Source: Limimaricola pyoseonensis
GTDB taxonomy: Bacteria; Pseudomonadota; Alphaproteobacteria; Rhodobacterales; Rhodobacteraceae
Assembly: GCF_900102015.1 (NCBI RefSeq)
Contig: NZ_FNAT01000001.1
Coordinates: 62,001 to 126,000, forward strand
Direction of reading: 5' to 3'
Length of the DNA: 64,000 nt
The position numbers and the translations under genes are program-made. The notes under the pieces were generated by a model that saw nothing but the letters and a program-made list of their open reading frames with translations, was not told where the DNA came from and searched no databases. Shown here piece by piece: positions 19,573-33,186 of this stretch; positions within the stretch are counted from its first letter, which is position 1, and each line of letters opens with the position of its first letter.

Positions 19573-22500
19573 GCGACGGGCCGCCAGAAGTGCCGCTCGA
19601 GGCGGGGCGGCGTCCGCTGCGCGAACGGGTCTCGGTCGTCTGGCTGGTGCCGGCCGGCGCTCTGGCCGTGGCGCTGGGCATCGCTTGGCAGCAATGGTCG
19701 CAGCAGGGCCCGCTGATCGAGGTGATCTTCGACGACGCCGCGGGCGTGATGGCCAACGAGACCGAGCTGCGCTTCCGCGACGTGGCCGTGGGCATCGTCG
19801 AGGAGGTGGGCTTCACCGAGAACCTCGAACAGGTCCGCGTGTCGATCCGCGTCGACAAGGGCGTGGCCGAGTACATCGACGAGGCCGCCGATTTCTGGGT
19901 CGTGCGCCCCGAGGTCACGACGGAAGGGGTGAGCGGGCTCGAGACGGTGCTCTCGGGCGTCTACATCCGCGGCCAGTGGGACACCGAGGCCGGCGGCACC
20001 GCGCGCCGCTTCGAAGGCCTGCCGCGCGCGCCGCTGCTGGGGCCCGACCAGGACGGCATCGAGATCGTCATGCGGGCCAGCGAAGGCGTGCTCTCGGGCA
20101 ACAGCCCGATCCTCTACAAGGGCGTCGAGGCGGGGCGCATCGGCGAGGCGGGCGTGTCGACCGACGGCTTCTACGTCGAGGCGCCGGCGGTGATCTACGC
20201 GCCCTACGACACGCTGGTGACGGAGACCACGCGGTTCTGGGACACCTCTGGCTTTTCGGTCAAGATCGGCACCGGCGGCGCCGAGATCGACTTCGACTCG
20301 GTCGCGGCGCTGCTCGCGGGCGGGCTGGCCTTCGACACCTTCGTCTCGGGCGCGACGCTGGCGGAAGACGGCCAGACCTTCGAGGTCTACGATTCCGAGG
20401 AGACGGCCCGCAACTCGGTGTTCAACACGCCGGACGGACCCTCGCTCAATCTCGTCGCGGTGTTCGACGGCAACGTCTCCGGCCTCGCCGTCGGCGCGCC
20501 GGTCGAGCTTGACGGGGTGCGGATCGGCTCCGTCTCCGGCCTCAACGGTCTCGTGGACGAGCAGCGCTTCGGCGATCGCGGCGTGCGGCTGCAGACGGTT
20601 CTGACGATCCTGCCCTCGCGGCTCGGCATGGCCGAGGAGGGCGGTGTCGAGCGGGCGCTGCAATACTTCATCGACGAGGTCGAGGAGGGGCTGCGCGCAC
20701 GTCTGGTGACCGGCTCGATCCTGACCGGCGGCCTCAAGGTGCAGCTGCTCGACGTGCCCGGCGTCGAGCCGGACGTGCTCGACCCCGACGCGCTGCCCTA
20801 TCCGGCCATTCCGGTCACGCAAAGCGAGATCTCCGACGTGCAGGCCACCGCGCAGGGCACGCTCGACCGGATCAACAACCTGCCGATCGAGGAGCTTCTC
20901 GCCTCGGCCACGAGCTTTCTCGAGAACGCCGCGCGGCTGATCGGCAGCGAGGATCTGCAACAGACCCCGGCCGATGTCCGGGCGCTTCTGGGCGATATCC
21001 GCGGCATCGTCGGCTCCGACGAGGTGCAGGCGGTGCCGGGCCAGATCGGCAGCGTGATGGGCGAGATCGAGCTTGCCGTCTCGGGCATCCGCGAGATCCT
21101 CGACGACATCCGCGCGCAGGAGGCGGTGAGCCGCATCCTCGCCGCCGTCGACAGCGCCAACGCGGTCACGGCCGATCTCGACACGGCGCTCGACGGCGTC
21201 CCCGAACTGATCGGCAACCTCAACCGCGTCGCCGAAACCGCCGCCGACCTGCCCTTCGATACCCTGCTCTCCGAGGTGTCGGGGCTGGCCGAACAGGCCC
21301 GCGCGCTGGTGGGCTCGGAGGAGACGCAGGCGCTGCCGGGCCGGGTCAACGCGCTGCTCGCAGAGCTGGAAACCGGCACCGCCGAGGCGCGGCAGCTGGT
21401 CGCCTCGCTCAACGAGGGGCAGGCCGTGACCCGTCTGCTCGAGACGGTCGATGCGGCGGGCGCGGCGGTGGCGACGCTCGACCGCTCGCTTGAGGGCGTG
21501 CCGCAGCTCGTCTCGCGGCTCGACACGCTGGCCGCTACGGCGAACGAGCTGCCGCTCGACACGCTGATGACCCGGGTGAGCGGACTGGCCGACGAGGCCC
21601 GCCGCCTGATCGGCTCCGAGGATACGCAGGCCCTGCCGGGGCGGGTCAACGCGCTGCTCGCGGAGCTGGAGACCGGCACCGCCGAGGCGCGGACGCTGAT
21701 CGCCAGCCTGAACGAGGAGCAGGGCGTGACCCGGCTGCTCGACACGATCGACGCCGCCGGGCAGGCCGCCGCGACGCTGGACCGCTCGCTCGAGGGCGTG
21801 CCGCAGCTCGTCTCGCGGATCGATGCCGTCGCCGCGACCGCGCAGGAGCTGCCGCTCGAGCTGCTGTTCGACCGGGTCTCGGGGCTCGCCGACGAGGCCC
21901 GCGCGCTGATCGGCACCGAGGCCGCGCGCGAGCTGCCGGGCCGGATCGGGACGCTCGCGGGCGAACTGGAGCGCGGCGTCGCCGAGGCCCGCGAGCTTCT
22001 GGCCGAGGTCAACGAGGGCGGCGGCGGCGAGAGCCTCGTCGCGGCGATCGACAGCGCGGCGCGCGCCGCCGACTCGCTCGACCGGTCCTTCGCGGGGGTG
22101 CCGCAGCTCGTGGACAACCTCAACGCCGTCGCAGGCAAGGCCGCCGACCTGCCGCTCGAGGTGCTCGTCGCGGAGGCCACCAGCCTCGTCAACAACGCCG
22201 ACCGCATCCTCGCGCAGGACACCGCCCGCGCCCTGCCGGGCGAGCTGAACGGCGCGCTGGACGAGCTGCGCCAGATCCTCGGGCAGGTGCGCGAGGGCGG
22301 CGTGGTCGAGAACGCCAACGCCACCTTCGCCTCGGCCGCCAACGCCGCCGACCAGCTGGCCGCCGCCGCCGAGAGCCTGCCCGCGCTGGTCAGCCGGGCC
22401 GAGGCGCTGCTGCTGACGGCCGATGGCACGGTGGGGGTGATCGGGGACGAGACCACCCCGGCGCTGCGCGACCTGCGCGCCGCGTTGCGCGAGGTGACAC

Positions 22501-22574
22501 AGGCCGCCGACGCGGTGGAATCGCTCGCGCGCGCGATCGAGCGGCGCCCGAACTCGCTACTGACAGGACGCTAA
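19569..22574 (+). CDS. pqiB: PqiB-like MCE-domain protein with long repetitive C-terminal tail
   Basis: 1001 residues from a GTG that overlaps the pqiA2 stop. E. coli PqiB has 546. One N-terminal helix (about 22-40) anchors it in the inner membrane. Three MCE domains follow at roughly 43-135, 155-280 and 295-400. From residue 438 a helical tail has five related units starting at 438, 561, 661, 761 and 861; the last four begin exactly 100 residues apart. Units carry LP-(L/F/I)-(D/E), RxLIGSE, LPGRVNALLAELE and RSLEGVPQLVSR. MCE proteins form hexameric tubes for phospholipid transfer across the periplasm. The tail probably forms a long coiled-coil extension. Confidence 0.88.
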   Translation: MSDGPPEVPLEAGRRPLRERVSVVWLVPAGALAVALGIAWQQWSQQGPLIEVIFDDAAGVMANETELRFRDVAVGIVEEVGFTENLEQVRVSIRVDKGVAEYIDEAADFWVVRPEVTTEGVSGLETVLSGVYIRGQWDTEAGGTARRFEGLPRAPLLGPDQDGIEIVMRASEGVLSGNSPILYKGVEAGRIGEAGVSTDGFYVEAPAVIYAPYDTLVTETTRFWDTSGFSVKIGTGGAEIDFDSVAALLAGGLAFDTFVSGATLAEDGQTFEVYDSEETARNSVFNTPDGPSLNLVAVFDGNVSGLAVGAPVELDGVRIGSVSGLNGLVDEQRFGDRGVRLQTVLTILPSRLGMAEEGGVERALQYFIDEVEEGLRARLVTGSILTGGLKVQLLDVPGVEPDVLDPDALPYPAIPVTQSEISDVQATAQGTLDRINNLPIEELLASATSFLENAARLIGSEDLQQTPADVRALLGDIRGIVGSDEVQAVPGQIGSVMGEIELAVSGIREILDDIRAQEAVSRILAAVDSANAVTADLDTALDGVPELIGNLNRVAETAADLPFDTLLSEVSGLAEQARALVGSEETQALPGRVNALLAELETGTAEARQLVASLNEGQAVTRLLETVDAAGAAVATLDRSLEGVPQLVSRLDTLAATANELPLDTLMTRVSGLADEARRLIGSEDTQALPGRVNALLAELETGTAEARTLIASLNEEQGVTRLLDTIDAAGQAAATLDRSLEGVPQLVSRIDAVAATAQELPLELLFDRVSGLADEARALIGTEAARELPGRIGTLAGELERGVAEARELLAEVNEGGGGESLVAAIDSAARAADSLDRSFAGVPQLVDNLNAVAGKAADLPLEVLVAEATSLVNNADRILAQDTARALPGELNGALDELRQILGQVREGGVVENANATFASAANAADQLAAAAESLPALVSRAEALLLTADGTVGVIGDETTPALRDLRAALREVTQAADAVESLARAIERRPNSLLTGR
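20880..22448 (+). repeat. Five in-frame repeats in pqiB, period 300 bp for the last four
   Basis: Units begin with CTGCC codons (Leu-Pro) at 20880, 21249, 21549, 21849 and 22149. The first unit is 369 bp (23 extra codons); units two to four are exactly 300 bp each and the fifth decays. Units two and three are almost identical at protein level over LPGRVNALLAELETGTAEAR, showing recent duplication or homogenisation. Confidence 0.85.
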
Positions 22575-22576
22575 CC

Positions 22577-23143
22577 ATGATGATCCGCCTGCCTCTCGCC
22601 GCGGCCCTGCTGGGTGCGCTCGCCGCCTGTGGCGGGCCCGAGACGCGCTACGCCGTGCCGCAGATCGCGCCCGAGACCCGCGTCTCGATCGCGCATGGTT
22701 CGGTCGAACTGCGCGAGATCACCCTGCCGACCTACGCCTCGCTGGAAGAGATCTTCTACGAGACGCCCGAAGGCGTGATCACCACCGCCGACGACCTCTT
22801 GTGGGCCGACGATCCGGCCCGGGCCGCGACGCTGGAGCTGAGCCGGGCGCTGCGGCTGATCACCGGCGCGCGGGTCGCCTCCGAGCCCTGGCCCTTCGAC
22901 GATTTCGCCGAGGCGCGCGTCGAGGTGCGGATGGAGGAGTTCCTCGCCGACCGGCAGGGCCGCTTCCGCATCTCGGGCCAGTATTTCGTGGCCACGCGCG
23001 ACGCGCTGGGCCGCGATCGGGCCGAGACCTTCACCATCGCGGTGCCGATCCCGGCCGAAACCGGCGTCGCCGGTCTCGCCGCCGCCCGCGGCGCGGCCAT
23101 GACGGAGCTGGCCGAGATCATCGCGGCGGACGGGCTGCGCTGA
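22577..23143 (+). CDS. pqiC: PqiC-like outer-membrane lipoprotein (ABC-type transport auxiliary)
   Basis: 188 residues with a lipoprotein signal ending LAAC (cysteine at about 19). The rest is the DUF330/PqiC domain. PqiC sits in the outer membrane and docks the PqiB tube. It starts 2 bp after pqiB, completing a four-gene pqi operon. Two adjacent ATGs (22577 and 22580) are possible starts. Confidence 0.85.
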   Translation: MMIRLPLAAALLGALAACGGPETRYAVPQIAPETRVSIAHGSVELREITLPTYASLEEIFYETPEGVITTADDLLWADDPARAATLELSRALRLITGARVASEPWPFDDFAEARVEVRMEEFLADRQGRFRISGQYFVATRDALGRDRAETFTIAVPIPAETGVAGLAAARGAAMTELAEIIAADGLR

Positions 23144-23180
23144 CAGGCGCGGGCCTGCGGTCGGCAGCCGGCGGGTGAGT

Positions 23181-23205
23181 GGAACGAAAACCTGACATTC
23201 GTTCC
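23181..23205 (+). terminator. Hairpin after pqiC
   Basis: Perfect 8-bp stem GGAACGAA / TTCGTTCC with a 9-base loop, flanked by CGGG and CCCG that could extend it. It lies 37 bp after pqiC without a T-run. The gap to 23298 otherwise shows only the AGGGAGG ribosome site of the next gene. Confidence 0.45.
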
Positions 23206-23297
23206 GCCCGTGTCGTCAGCCCCGGGTCGTGGCCAAGACCGGCGGTCGGGCTACTCTCGTGGATGCGGGCAGGCCACCCGCGCCAGGGAGGCTCGAC

Positions 23298-24014
23298 ATG
23301 GCAGAGCAGCTGTTTCGTCCCGCCGCCGGAAGCGGGCGGGTCATCGACATCACGCCCGGCGAAGACGGGCCGGCGCGGCTGGGCTTCGCGCTGTGGCGCC
23401 TGGCCGAGGGCGAGGGAGCGTCGCTGGCCACGCGCGGGCGCGCCGCGGTGCTGGTCATCGTCGAGGGGCGGGCCGAGCTCACGGCGGGGGAGGTCCGCTT
23501 CGGCGAGATGGGCGCCCGCGACGCACCCTTCGACGGCCATCCGCCCCACGCGATCTACATCCCCGCCGGCAGCGACTGGAGCGCCCGGGCGACGAGCGGC
23601 TGTGTCATCGCGCTCTGCACCGCCCCGGCCAGCCCCGGCGGCGCGCCGCGGGCGCTGGGCCCGAAGGGCCTGCATGTCACGCGGAGCGGCGAGGATGCGC
23701 TGGCTCATGGCGTGGTGACGATCGCCGAGGAGGACCGCGACCGGATCGGGCTGCGCGAGATCCTCACACCGCCGGGGCACTGGTCGCCGGGCTGGAGCGG
23801 CGAGAGCGACGAGGCGCCGGCCCGCGGGCACGAGGCCATCTTCTACCACCGGCTCGACCCGGCCGATGAGCATCTGCTGCAGCGGCTCGATGGCGGGGTG
23901 CGCGAGATCGGCGACGGGGTGGCGGGCTTCGCGCCGCGCGGCCGCGCGCCCTTTGCCGCGCCGCCCGGCGCGCGGCTCTACACGCTCGAACTGAGCCTGA
24001 GCCGCTCGGGCTGA
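23298..24014 (+). CDS. 5-deoxy-glucuronate isomerase-like protein (IolB family)
   Basis: 238 residues from the ATG at 23298, which has GGGAGG 7 bp upstream; an earlier ATG at 23229 has none. It has a double-cupin pattern, with GHWSPGWSGESDEAP and EAIFYHRLDPADEHLLQR matching the IolB active-site half. IolB isomerises 5-deoxy-glucuronate in myo-inositol degradation. No other iol gene is nearby and the protein is about 30 residues shorter than usual IolB. Membership of the KduI/IolB superfamily is fairly safe; the exact substrate is not. Confidence 0.7.
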   Translation: MAEQLFRPAAGSGRVIDITPGEDGPARLGFALWRLAEGEGASLATRGRAAVLVIVEGRAELTAGEVRFGEMGARDAPFDGHPPHAIYIPAGSDWSARATSGCVIALCTAPASPGGAPRALGPKGLHVTRSGEDALAHGVVTIAEEDRDRIGLREILTPPGHWSPGWSGESDEAPARGHEAIFYHRLDPADEHLLQRLDGGVREIGDGVAGFAPRGRAPFAAPPGARLYTLELSLSRSG

Positions 24015-24075
24015 TCTGGACGCGCCCGGTGTCGCGCTAGGTGTCCGGTGCACGTCACCGGAAAGGAAACCGCCC

Positions 24076-25035
24076 ATGCTCAATGCCTATCGCTCCGCCG
24101 AGTCCGGTCTCACTTCGATCGACGGTGTCGGCGAACTCGACCGGGCGGTCTGGATCGACCTCTTCGCCCCGGACGAGGCGGAGGCCGCGCGAGTGGCCGG
24201 GCTGGGCGTCAAGATCCCTACGCTGGAGGAGATGGAGGAGATCGAGATCTCCAACCGGCTGCACCGCGAAGGCGACTGCCAGGTGATGACCGTGATGCTG
24301 CCGGGGGCGGATGCGGGCGGCACCCGCTATTCGGGACCGGTCACCTTCATCCTGACCTCAGAGCGGCTGGTCACGGTGCGCCACCACGCGCCGCGGCCCT
24401 TCGCGACCTTCGCCGGCCGCGCCGACCGCGCCAGCGCCGGCACCGGCAGCCCGGTGCGCGTGTTTCTCGGGCTGGTCGAGGAGATCATCGCCCGGCAGGC
24501 CGACCTGCTCGAAGGCTCGGGCCGGGTGCTCGACCGGGTGGCGGCCGAGGTCTTCGGCGAGGAGGCGAGCGAGGTGGAGGCGCTGCGGCTGGCGCTGCGC
24601 GACATCGGCCGGCAGGGCGAGCTGACCGCGATGGTGCGACTGGCGCTCTTCACCATGGAGCGGATGCTCTCGACCTTCCTGGTCTGGAACAACACGATGA
24701 AGCACCGCGACCCCGTGATCGCCACCTTCACGAAGGCGCAGCTGCGCGACATCAACGCGCTCGAGGTGCATCTCGACTTCCTCAACAGCCGGGTCGGTCT
24801 GGCCACCGACGCGACGCTGGGCATGATCAACCTCGACGAGAACGCCGTTGTGCGTACGCTGTCGGTCGTCGCCGCGCTGTTCCTGCCGCCGACGCTGATC
24901 GCCTCGATCTACGGCATGAACTTCGCGCATATGCCGGAGCTGGACGAGCCCTACGCCTATTTCATCGCGCTGGCGGCGATGGTCGCGTCGGCCATCGCGA
25001 CTTGGGTATGGTTCAAGGCCAAGGGCTGGCTGTGA
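24076..25035 (+). CDS. corA: CorA-family magnesium/divalent cation channel
   Basis: 319 residues. The long cytoplasmic N-terminal domain is followed by two C-terminal helices with the signature YGMNF between them, and a short basic C-terminus. CorA forms a pentameric inner-membrane channel for Mg2+, Co2+ or Ni2+. The GMN loop is followed by HMPE, close to the classical MPEL. The ATG has AAAGGA about 9 bp upstream. It ends convergently with pgm. Confidence 0.94.
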   Translation: MLNAYRSAESGLTSIDGVGELDRAVWIDLFAPDEAEAARVAGLGVKIPTLEEMEEIEISNRLHREGDCQVMTVMLPGADAGGTRYSGPVTFILTSERLVTVRHHAPRPFATFAGRADRASAGTGSPVRVFLGLVEEIIARQADLLEGSGRVLDRVAAEVFGEEASEVEALRLALRDIGRQGELTAMVRLALFTMERMLSTFLVWNNTMKHRDPVIATFTKAQLRDINALEVHLDFLNSRVGLATDATLGMINLDENAVVRTLSVVAALFLPPTLIASIYGMNFAHMPELDEPYAYFIALAAMVASAIATWVWFKAKGWL

Positions 25036-25058
25036 CGCCCCGCCGGACGGGCGGGGCG
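25036..25058. terminator. Hairpin between convergent corA and pgm
   Basis: Stem CGCCCCGCC / GGCGGGGCG (9 bp) with a 5-base loop fills the 30-bp gap between the two stop codons, so it can serve both strands. No clear T-run on either side. Confidence 0.55.
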
Positions 25059-25065
25059 CCATGGC

Positions 25066-28806
<3,741 letters not shown>

Positions 28807-28810
<4 letters not shown>

Positions 28811-30255
28811 GCCTCGGCAGTAGCATCCCGGTAGAGGGCGGCATAGGCCTTTGCCGAGACCGACCAGCCCACCGGCTGCTTCATCGCGTTGCGCTGCATC
28901 TGCGCCCAGATGTCGGGCCGGGCGTAGAGGTCGCAAAGCCGGTCGAGGGCCACCGCGAGCGGGGCGGCATCGACCGGGTGGAACTGCACGCCGGTCGCGA
29001 CGCCGCGGTCGATGGCGGCGGGCGAGGCGTGGATCACCGTGTCGGCCAGGCCGCCGGTCAGCGCCACCAGCGGCACCGTACCGTAGCGCAGCCCGTAGAG
29101 CTGCGTGAGCCCGCAGGGCTCGAAGCGCGAGGGCACGAGGATCGCGTCGGCCCCGGCGATCAGCCGGTGCGAGAGCGCCTCGTCGTAGCCGATCCGGACC
29201 GAGACGTTCGGGTCATGCGCGGCCTCGCGCAGCGCGCGCTCGAGGGCGGGATCGCCCGAGCCCAGAAGCGCCAGCTGCCCGCCGCGATCGAGCAGGGCCG
29301 GCAGCGCCTCGAGCAGCAGGTCGATCCCCTTCTGGTCGGTCAGCCGCGACACCACGCAGCACAGCGGGCCCGGCGCGTCCGGCAGGCCCATCTCGGCCTG
29401 CAGCGCGGCCTTGTTGGGGCGCTTGCGGGCGGGCAGGCGGTAGGTCCGGGCGATGTGCGGGTCGGACGCGGGGGACCATGCGGTCTCGTCGATCCCGTTG
29501 AGAATGCCGGTGAGCGCCCGCCGGCGCGCACGCAGCACCCCGTCGAGCCCCATGCCGAAATCCGGGCGCAGGAGCTCGGCGGCATAGGTGGGCGACACCG
29601 TGGTCAGCCGGTCGGCGGCGACCAGACCCGCCTTCAGCGCCGAGACGCGCCCGTAATATTCGAAACCCTCGGTGGTGAAGCGGTGCCGGGGCAGCCGCAG
29701 CGCCTCGATCAGGTGCGGCTCGAACAGGCCCTGGAACGCGATGTTGTGGACCGTCATCACCGTGCGCACATTGGCGCCGCCGCTCATCTGCGCGAGGTAG
29801 TCCGGCGCGAGGCCCGCCTGCCAGTCATGGCAGTGCAGGGTGTCGGGGCGCCAGCTCTCGCCGCCCGGCGCGATGCCCTCGGCCGCGATCCGGGCCGCGA
29901 TCCAGCTCAGCGCCGCGAAGCGCTGGGGGTTGTCCGGCCAGTCCCGCCCGTCCGGCCCGAGATAGATCGAGCCGGCCCGCTCGTAGAGATGCGGCGCGTC
30001 GAGCACCAGCAGGTCGAGTTCGGCGGCGCGGCCGGCGAGAACGCGCGCCGGGCCGCCGAACAGGTCGTTCTCGGTCATCACCGCCGTCGCGCCGGTCTCC
30101 AGCGCCTCGAGCACCGCCGGGTAGCCCGGCAGAAGCACCCGCATCGAGACGCCCTCGGGGCGCAGCGCCTCGGGCAGCGCCCCCACCACGTCGGCGAGGC
30201 CGCCGGTCTTGACCAGAGGCGCGCATTCGGAGGCGACCGAGAGAACCGCCGTCAC
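28807..30255 (-). CDS. glgA: Glycogen synthase (ADP-glucose)
   Basis: 482 residues from a GTG that overlaps the glgC stop (GTGA). GT5 family, with the ADP-glucose loop KTGGLADV starting at residue 16 and the C-terminal [18 protein letters not shown] motif. It extends alpha-1,4 glucan from ADP-glucose in the cytoplasm. Confidence 0.96.
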
Positions 30256-31514
30256 GCTTCGGCCGCGCGCTTGTCGAGCATCGATTGGGTGATCAGCGTG
30301 ATACCGCCGTCGGAGACGCGGAACCACTTGGCGTCCTCCTCCGGATCCTCGCCGACGACGAGGCCTTCGGGGATGTGCACGTTCGCGTCGATCACGGCGT
30401 TCTTCAGCCGGGCGTGGCGGGCGACGGTCACGTAGGGCAGCACCACGGTGTGATCGAGCACCGAGTAGGAGTTGGTGTGGACCTGCGTGTGCAGCAGCGA
30501 ATTGCGCACCTCGGTGCCCGAGATGATGCAGCCGCCCGACACCATCGAGGAGACCGCCGTACCGCGGCGGGTCTTCTCGTCATGGATGAACTTGGCCGGC
30601 GGCACGCTCTCGGAGTAGGTCCAGATCGGCCAGTCGCGGTCCCACAGGTTCAGCTCGGGGTCGAAGTTGGTCAGGTCGATATTGGCCTGCCAGAAGGCGT
30701 CGACCGTGCCGACGTCGCGCCAATAGGCCTCGCGCCCCTCGGCGCGCACGCAGCTGTCGTCGAAGCGATGCGCCATCGCCTTGCCGTTCTTGACGATCTC
30801 CGGGATCAGGTCGGTGCCGAAATCGTGGCTCGAGGATTCGTCGTCGGCGTCCTTGAGCAGCAGCTCGCGCAGGTATTTCCACGAGAAGACGTAGATCCCC
30901 ATCGAGGCCAGCGCCTTGTCGGGCTGGCCGGGGATGGCCGGCGGGTCCTTGGGCTTCTCGAGGAAGGACGTGATGCGGCTGTTCTCGTCGACATGCATCA
31001 CGCCGAAGGCGGTCGCCTCCATGCGCGGCACGGTGAGGCAGCCCACGGTGACGTCGGCGCCGCTCTCGACATGCTGCTCGAGCATCACCTCGTAGTCCAT
31101 CTTGTAGATGTGGTCGCCCGCGAGGATGACGATGTAGTCGACGTCGTAGCCGTCGACGATGTCGATGTTCTGGGTCACCGCGTCGGCGGTGCCGCGATAC
31201 CACCAGCTCTCGCTCATGCGCTGCGAGGCGGGCAGGATGTCGAGGAACTCGTTGCGCTCGGCGCGGAAGAAGTTCCAGCCGCGCTGGCAGTGCCGGATCA
31301 GGCTGTGGGCCTTGTACTGCGTGGCGACCGCGATCTTGCGGATGCCGGAGTTCAGCGCGTTCGACAGGGCGAAGTCGATGATCCGGGCCTTGCCGCCGAA
31401 ATAGACCGCCGGCTTCACGCGGCGGTCGGTCAGTTCCTTCAATCGCGAGCCGCGTCCGCCGGCGAGCACGAAGGCCATGGAGCGCTGTGAAAGTCTGCGG
31501 GTGGTCTGTGGCAT
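30252..31514 (-). CDS. glgC: Glucose-1-phosphate adenylyltransferase
   Basis: 420 residues. It makes ADP-glucose from ATP and glucose 1-phosphate, the committed step of glycogen synthesis. The nucleotide motif GGRGSRL is at about residues 19-25; a left-handed beta-helix C-terminal domain follows. First gene of glgC-glgA-glgX-pgm. Neither branching enzyme glgB nor phosphorylase glgP is in the window; in many relatives they adjoin glgC. Confidence 0.96.
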   Translation of the reverse strand: MPQTTRRLSQRSMAFVLAGGRGSRLKELTDRRVKPAVYFGGKARIIDFALSNALNSGIRKIAVATQYKAHSLIRHCQRGWNFFRAERNEFLDILPASQRMSESWWYRGTADAVTQNIDIVDGYDVDYIVILAGDHIYKMDYEVMLEQHVESGADVTVGCLTVPRMEATAFGVMHVDENSRITSFLEKPKDPPAIPGQPDKALASMGIYVFSWKYLRELLLKDADDESSSHDFGTDLIPEIVKNGKAMAHRFDDSCVRAEGREAYWRDVGTVDAFWQANIDLTNFDPELNLWDRDWPIWTYSESVPPAKFIHDEKTRRGTAVSSMVSGGCIISGTEVRNSLLHTQVHTNSYSVLDHTVVLPYVTVARHARLKNAVIDANVHIPEGLVVGEDPEEDAKWFRVSDGGITLITQSMLDKRAAEA

Positions 31515-31608
31515 GGCGGCGGGCCTCCCTGTCCCGGCGGGTCACGATGCACTGGTCACGCCGCGCCGCGCGCGGCCGGGCGCCGGCCGAGAGCCGCGCC
31601 CTTTACCC

Positions 31609-31636
31609 AGCATAAGTCACCGCGCCCTGGCGGCAA
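31609..31636 (-). promoter_or_regulatory. Candidate glgC promoter
   Basis: On the minus strand TTGCCG, a 16-base spacer and TATGCT lie about 95 bp upstream of glgC. This is the best sigma-70-like match in the 180-bp gap but is unsupported by anything else. Confidence 0.35.
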
Positions 31637-31694
31637 TAGGCAGTTCCCACGTGAATCCGCAGAAAACTATTGACTTTCAAGGGGACGTGCAGGC

Positions 31695-32372
31695 TCAGAC
31701 CGATTTCGGGCCGGCGGCGGCCGGCCGGGCCTCGTAGGCCGGGCCAAAGACCAGATCGGCCGGGAGTGCCCGGTCGATCACGCGCTGGGCGTTTGGCACG
31801 TCGTTGTGCATCGCCCGCTGCGTCGCGGCGGCGCGGCTCAGGTTGTGGCCGAGCCAGCGGGCGATCAGCCGGGCGCGCAGGTCGGCGATCGGCACGTCGA
31901 GATAGGCCGAGAGGTCCCACAGCCCCGCAAGCTCCGACCACGGCGCCTCGTCGAAGAGCAGGTAGTTGCCTTCGACGATCACGACCCGGGTGTCGGTCTC
32001 GACCAGCTGCGCGCCGGCGATCGCGATGTCGCGGGTGCGCTCGAACACCGGGGCGACCACCTCCTCGCCGCGCGCAAGGCGCCGCATCAGCACGATGAAG
32101 CCCCGCGCGTCGAAGGTCTCCGGCGCGCCCTTGCGCGTGCGCAGGCCGCGCGCATCGAGCAGCCGGTTGTCGAGGTGGAAGCCGTCCATCGGCACGACGC
32201 GCGAGGACAGCTTCTGGCGTTCGAGCCTGCGGCCCAGCTCCTCGGCGAGGGTGGATTTCCCGCTGCCCGGCGCGCCGGCGATGCCGACGATCACACGGGG
32301 CTTGCGGCCGGCCAGATCATGGACCCGGTCGGCCATGGCGTTGATCTGCGATGTCAGGTCGGGCAAAGCCAT
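31695..32372 (-). CDS. frcK: P-loop kinase-like protein of the fructose ABC locus
   Basis: 225 residues. Walker A GAPGSGKST is at 33-41 and the protein resembles the uridine kinase/phosphoribulokinase-like family seen as FrcK after frcBCA in Sinorhizobium meliloti. It may phosphorylate the imported sugar; direct biochemical proof is limited. The start is 19 bp after frcA. Last gene of the frc operon. Confidence 0.84.
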   Translation of the reverse strand: MALPDLTSQINAMADRVHDLAGRKPRVIVGIAGAPGSGKSTLAEELGRRLERQKLSSRVVPMDGFHLDNRLLDARGLRTRKGAPETFDARGFIVLMRRLARGEEVVAPVFERTRDIAIAGAQLVETDTRVVIVEGNYLLFDEAPWSELAGLWDLSAYLDVPIADLRARLIARWLGHNLSRAAATQRAMHNDVPNAQRVIDRALPADLVFGPAYEARPAAAGPKSV

Positions 32373-32391
32373 CCCTTCCGCGTGGTGGACG

Positions 32392-33186
32392 TCATGCGGG
32401 TTCGAGTTCGGTCTCGGGGACCTTCGCTCCCGTCATATAGGCCACCGCGTCGGACATCGAATGATTCTTCGGGTCGATGACGCAAAGGCGCTGGCCGAGC
32501 CGATGGACGTGGATCCGGTCGGCCAGTTCGAAGACATGCGGCATGTTGTGGCTGATCAGGATGATCGGGATGCCGCGCGACCTCACGTCGAGGATCAGCT
32601 CGAGCACGCGGCGGCTTTCCTTCACGCCCAGCGCCGCGGTCGGCTCGTCGAGGATGATCACCTTGGAGCCGAAGGCCGCGGCGCGGGCCACGGCGACGCC
32701 CTGCCGCTGCCCGCCCGAGAGCGTCTCGACCGCCTGGTTGATGTTCTGGATCGTCATCAGGCCGAGGTCGTTGAGCTTGTCGCGGGCGAACTTCTCCATC
32801 GCCGGGCGGTCGAGCTGGCGCAGCCACTTGCCGCGAAAGCCCGGTTTGCGCAGTTCGCGCCCCATGAACATGTTGTCGGTGATCGACAGGGCGGGCGACA
32901 TGGCCAGCGTCTGGTAGACCGTCTCGATCCCGGCCTCGCGGGCGTCGTTGGGCGACTGGAAATGCACCGTCTTGCCGTCCAGCGTCACCTCGCCCTCGTC
33001 GGGGATCACCGCGCCCGAGAGCGCCTTGATCAGGGTCGACTTGCCGGCGCCGTTGTCGCCGATCACCGCGAGGATCTCGCCGGGATACAGCTCGAAGTCG
33101 CAGTGGTCGAGGGCGGTGACGCGGCCGTAGCGCTTGACCAGGTTGCGTCCGGTGAGAAGGGGCTTTCGCTGGGTTTCCTGGGTCAT
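32392..33186 (-). CDS. frcA: Fructose-type ABC transporter ATPase
   Basis: 264 residues, a single ATPase domain (not the doubled RbsA type). Walker A GDNGAGKST, signature LSGGQRQG and Walker B ILDEPTAAL are present. The ATG at 33186 overlaps the frcC stop; an in-frame ATG at 33207 is less likely. Single-domain ATPase, single permease, binding protein and kinase match frcBCAK. Confidence 0.9.
   Translation of the reverse strand: MTQETQRKPLLTGRNLVKRYGRVTALDHCDFELYPGEILAVIGDNGAGKSTLIKALSGAVIPDEGEVTLDGKTVHFQSPNDAREAGIETVYQTLAMSPALSITDNMFMGRELRKPGFRGKWLRQLDRPAMEKFARDKLNDLGLMTIQNINQAVETLSGGQRQGVAVARAAAFGSKVIILDEPTAALGVKESRRVLELILDVRSRGIPIILISHNMPHVFELADRIHVHRLGQRLCVIDPKNHSMSDAVAYMTGAKVPETELEPA

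Noticed and set aside
20880-22448. CRISPR-like or non-coding tandem repeat
   Set aside because: The 300-bp period is in frame and encodes similar helices; it is a protein repeat.
23181-23205. GGAACGAA...TTCGTTCC as a pair of EcfG promoters
   Set aside because: Spacing from GGAAC to CGTT is only 14 bases on both strands; better read as a hairpin after pqiC.
31622-31647. EcfG promoter for glgC
   Set aside because: GGAAC on the minus strand at 31643-31647 is followed by GCGC at the -10 distance.
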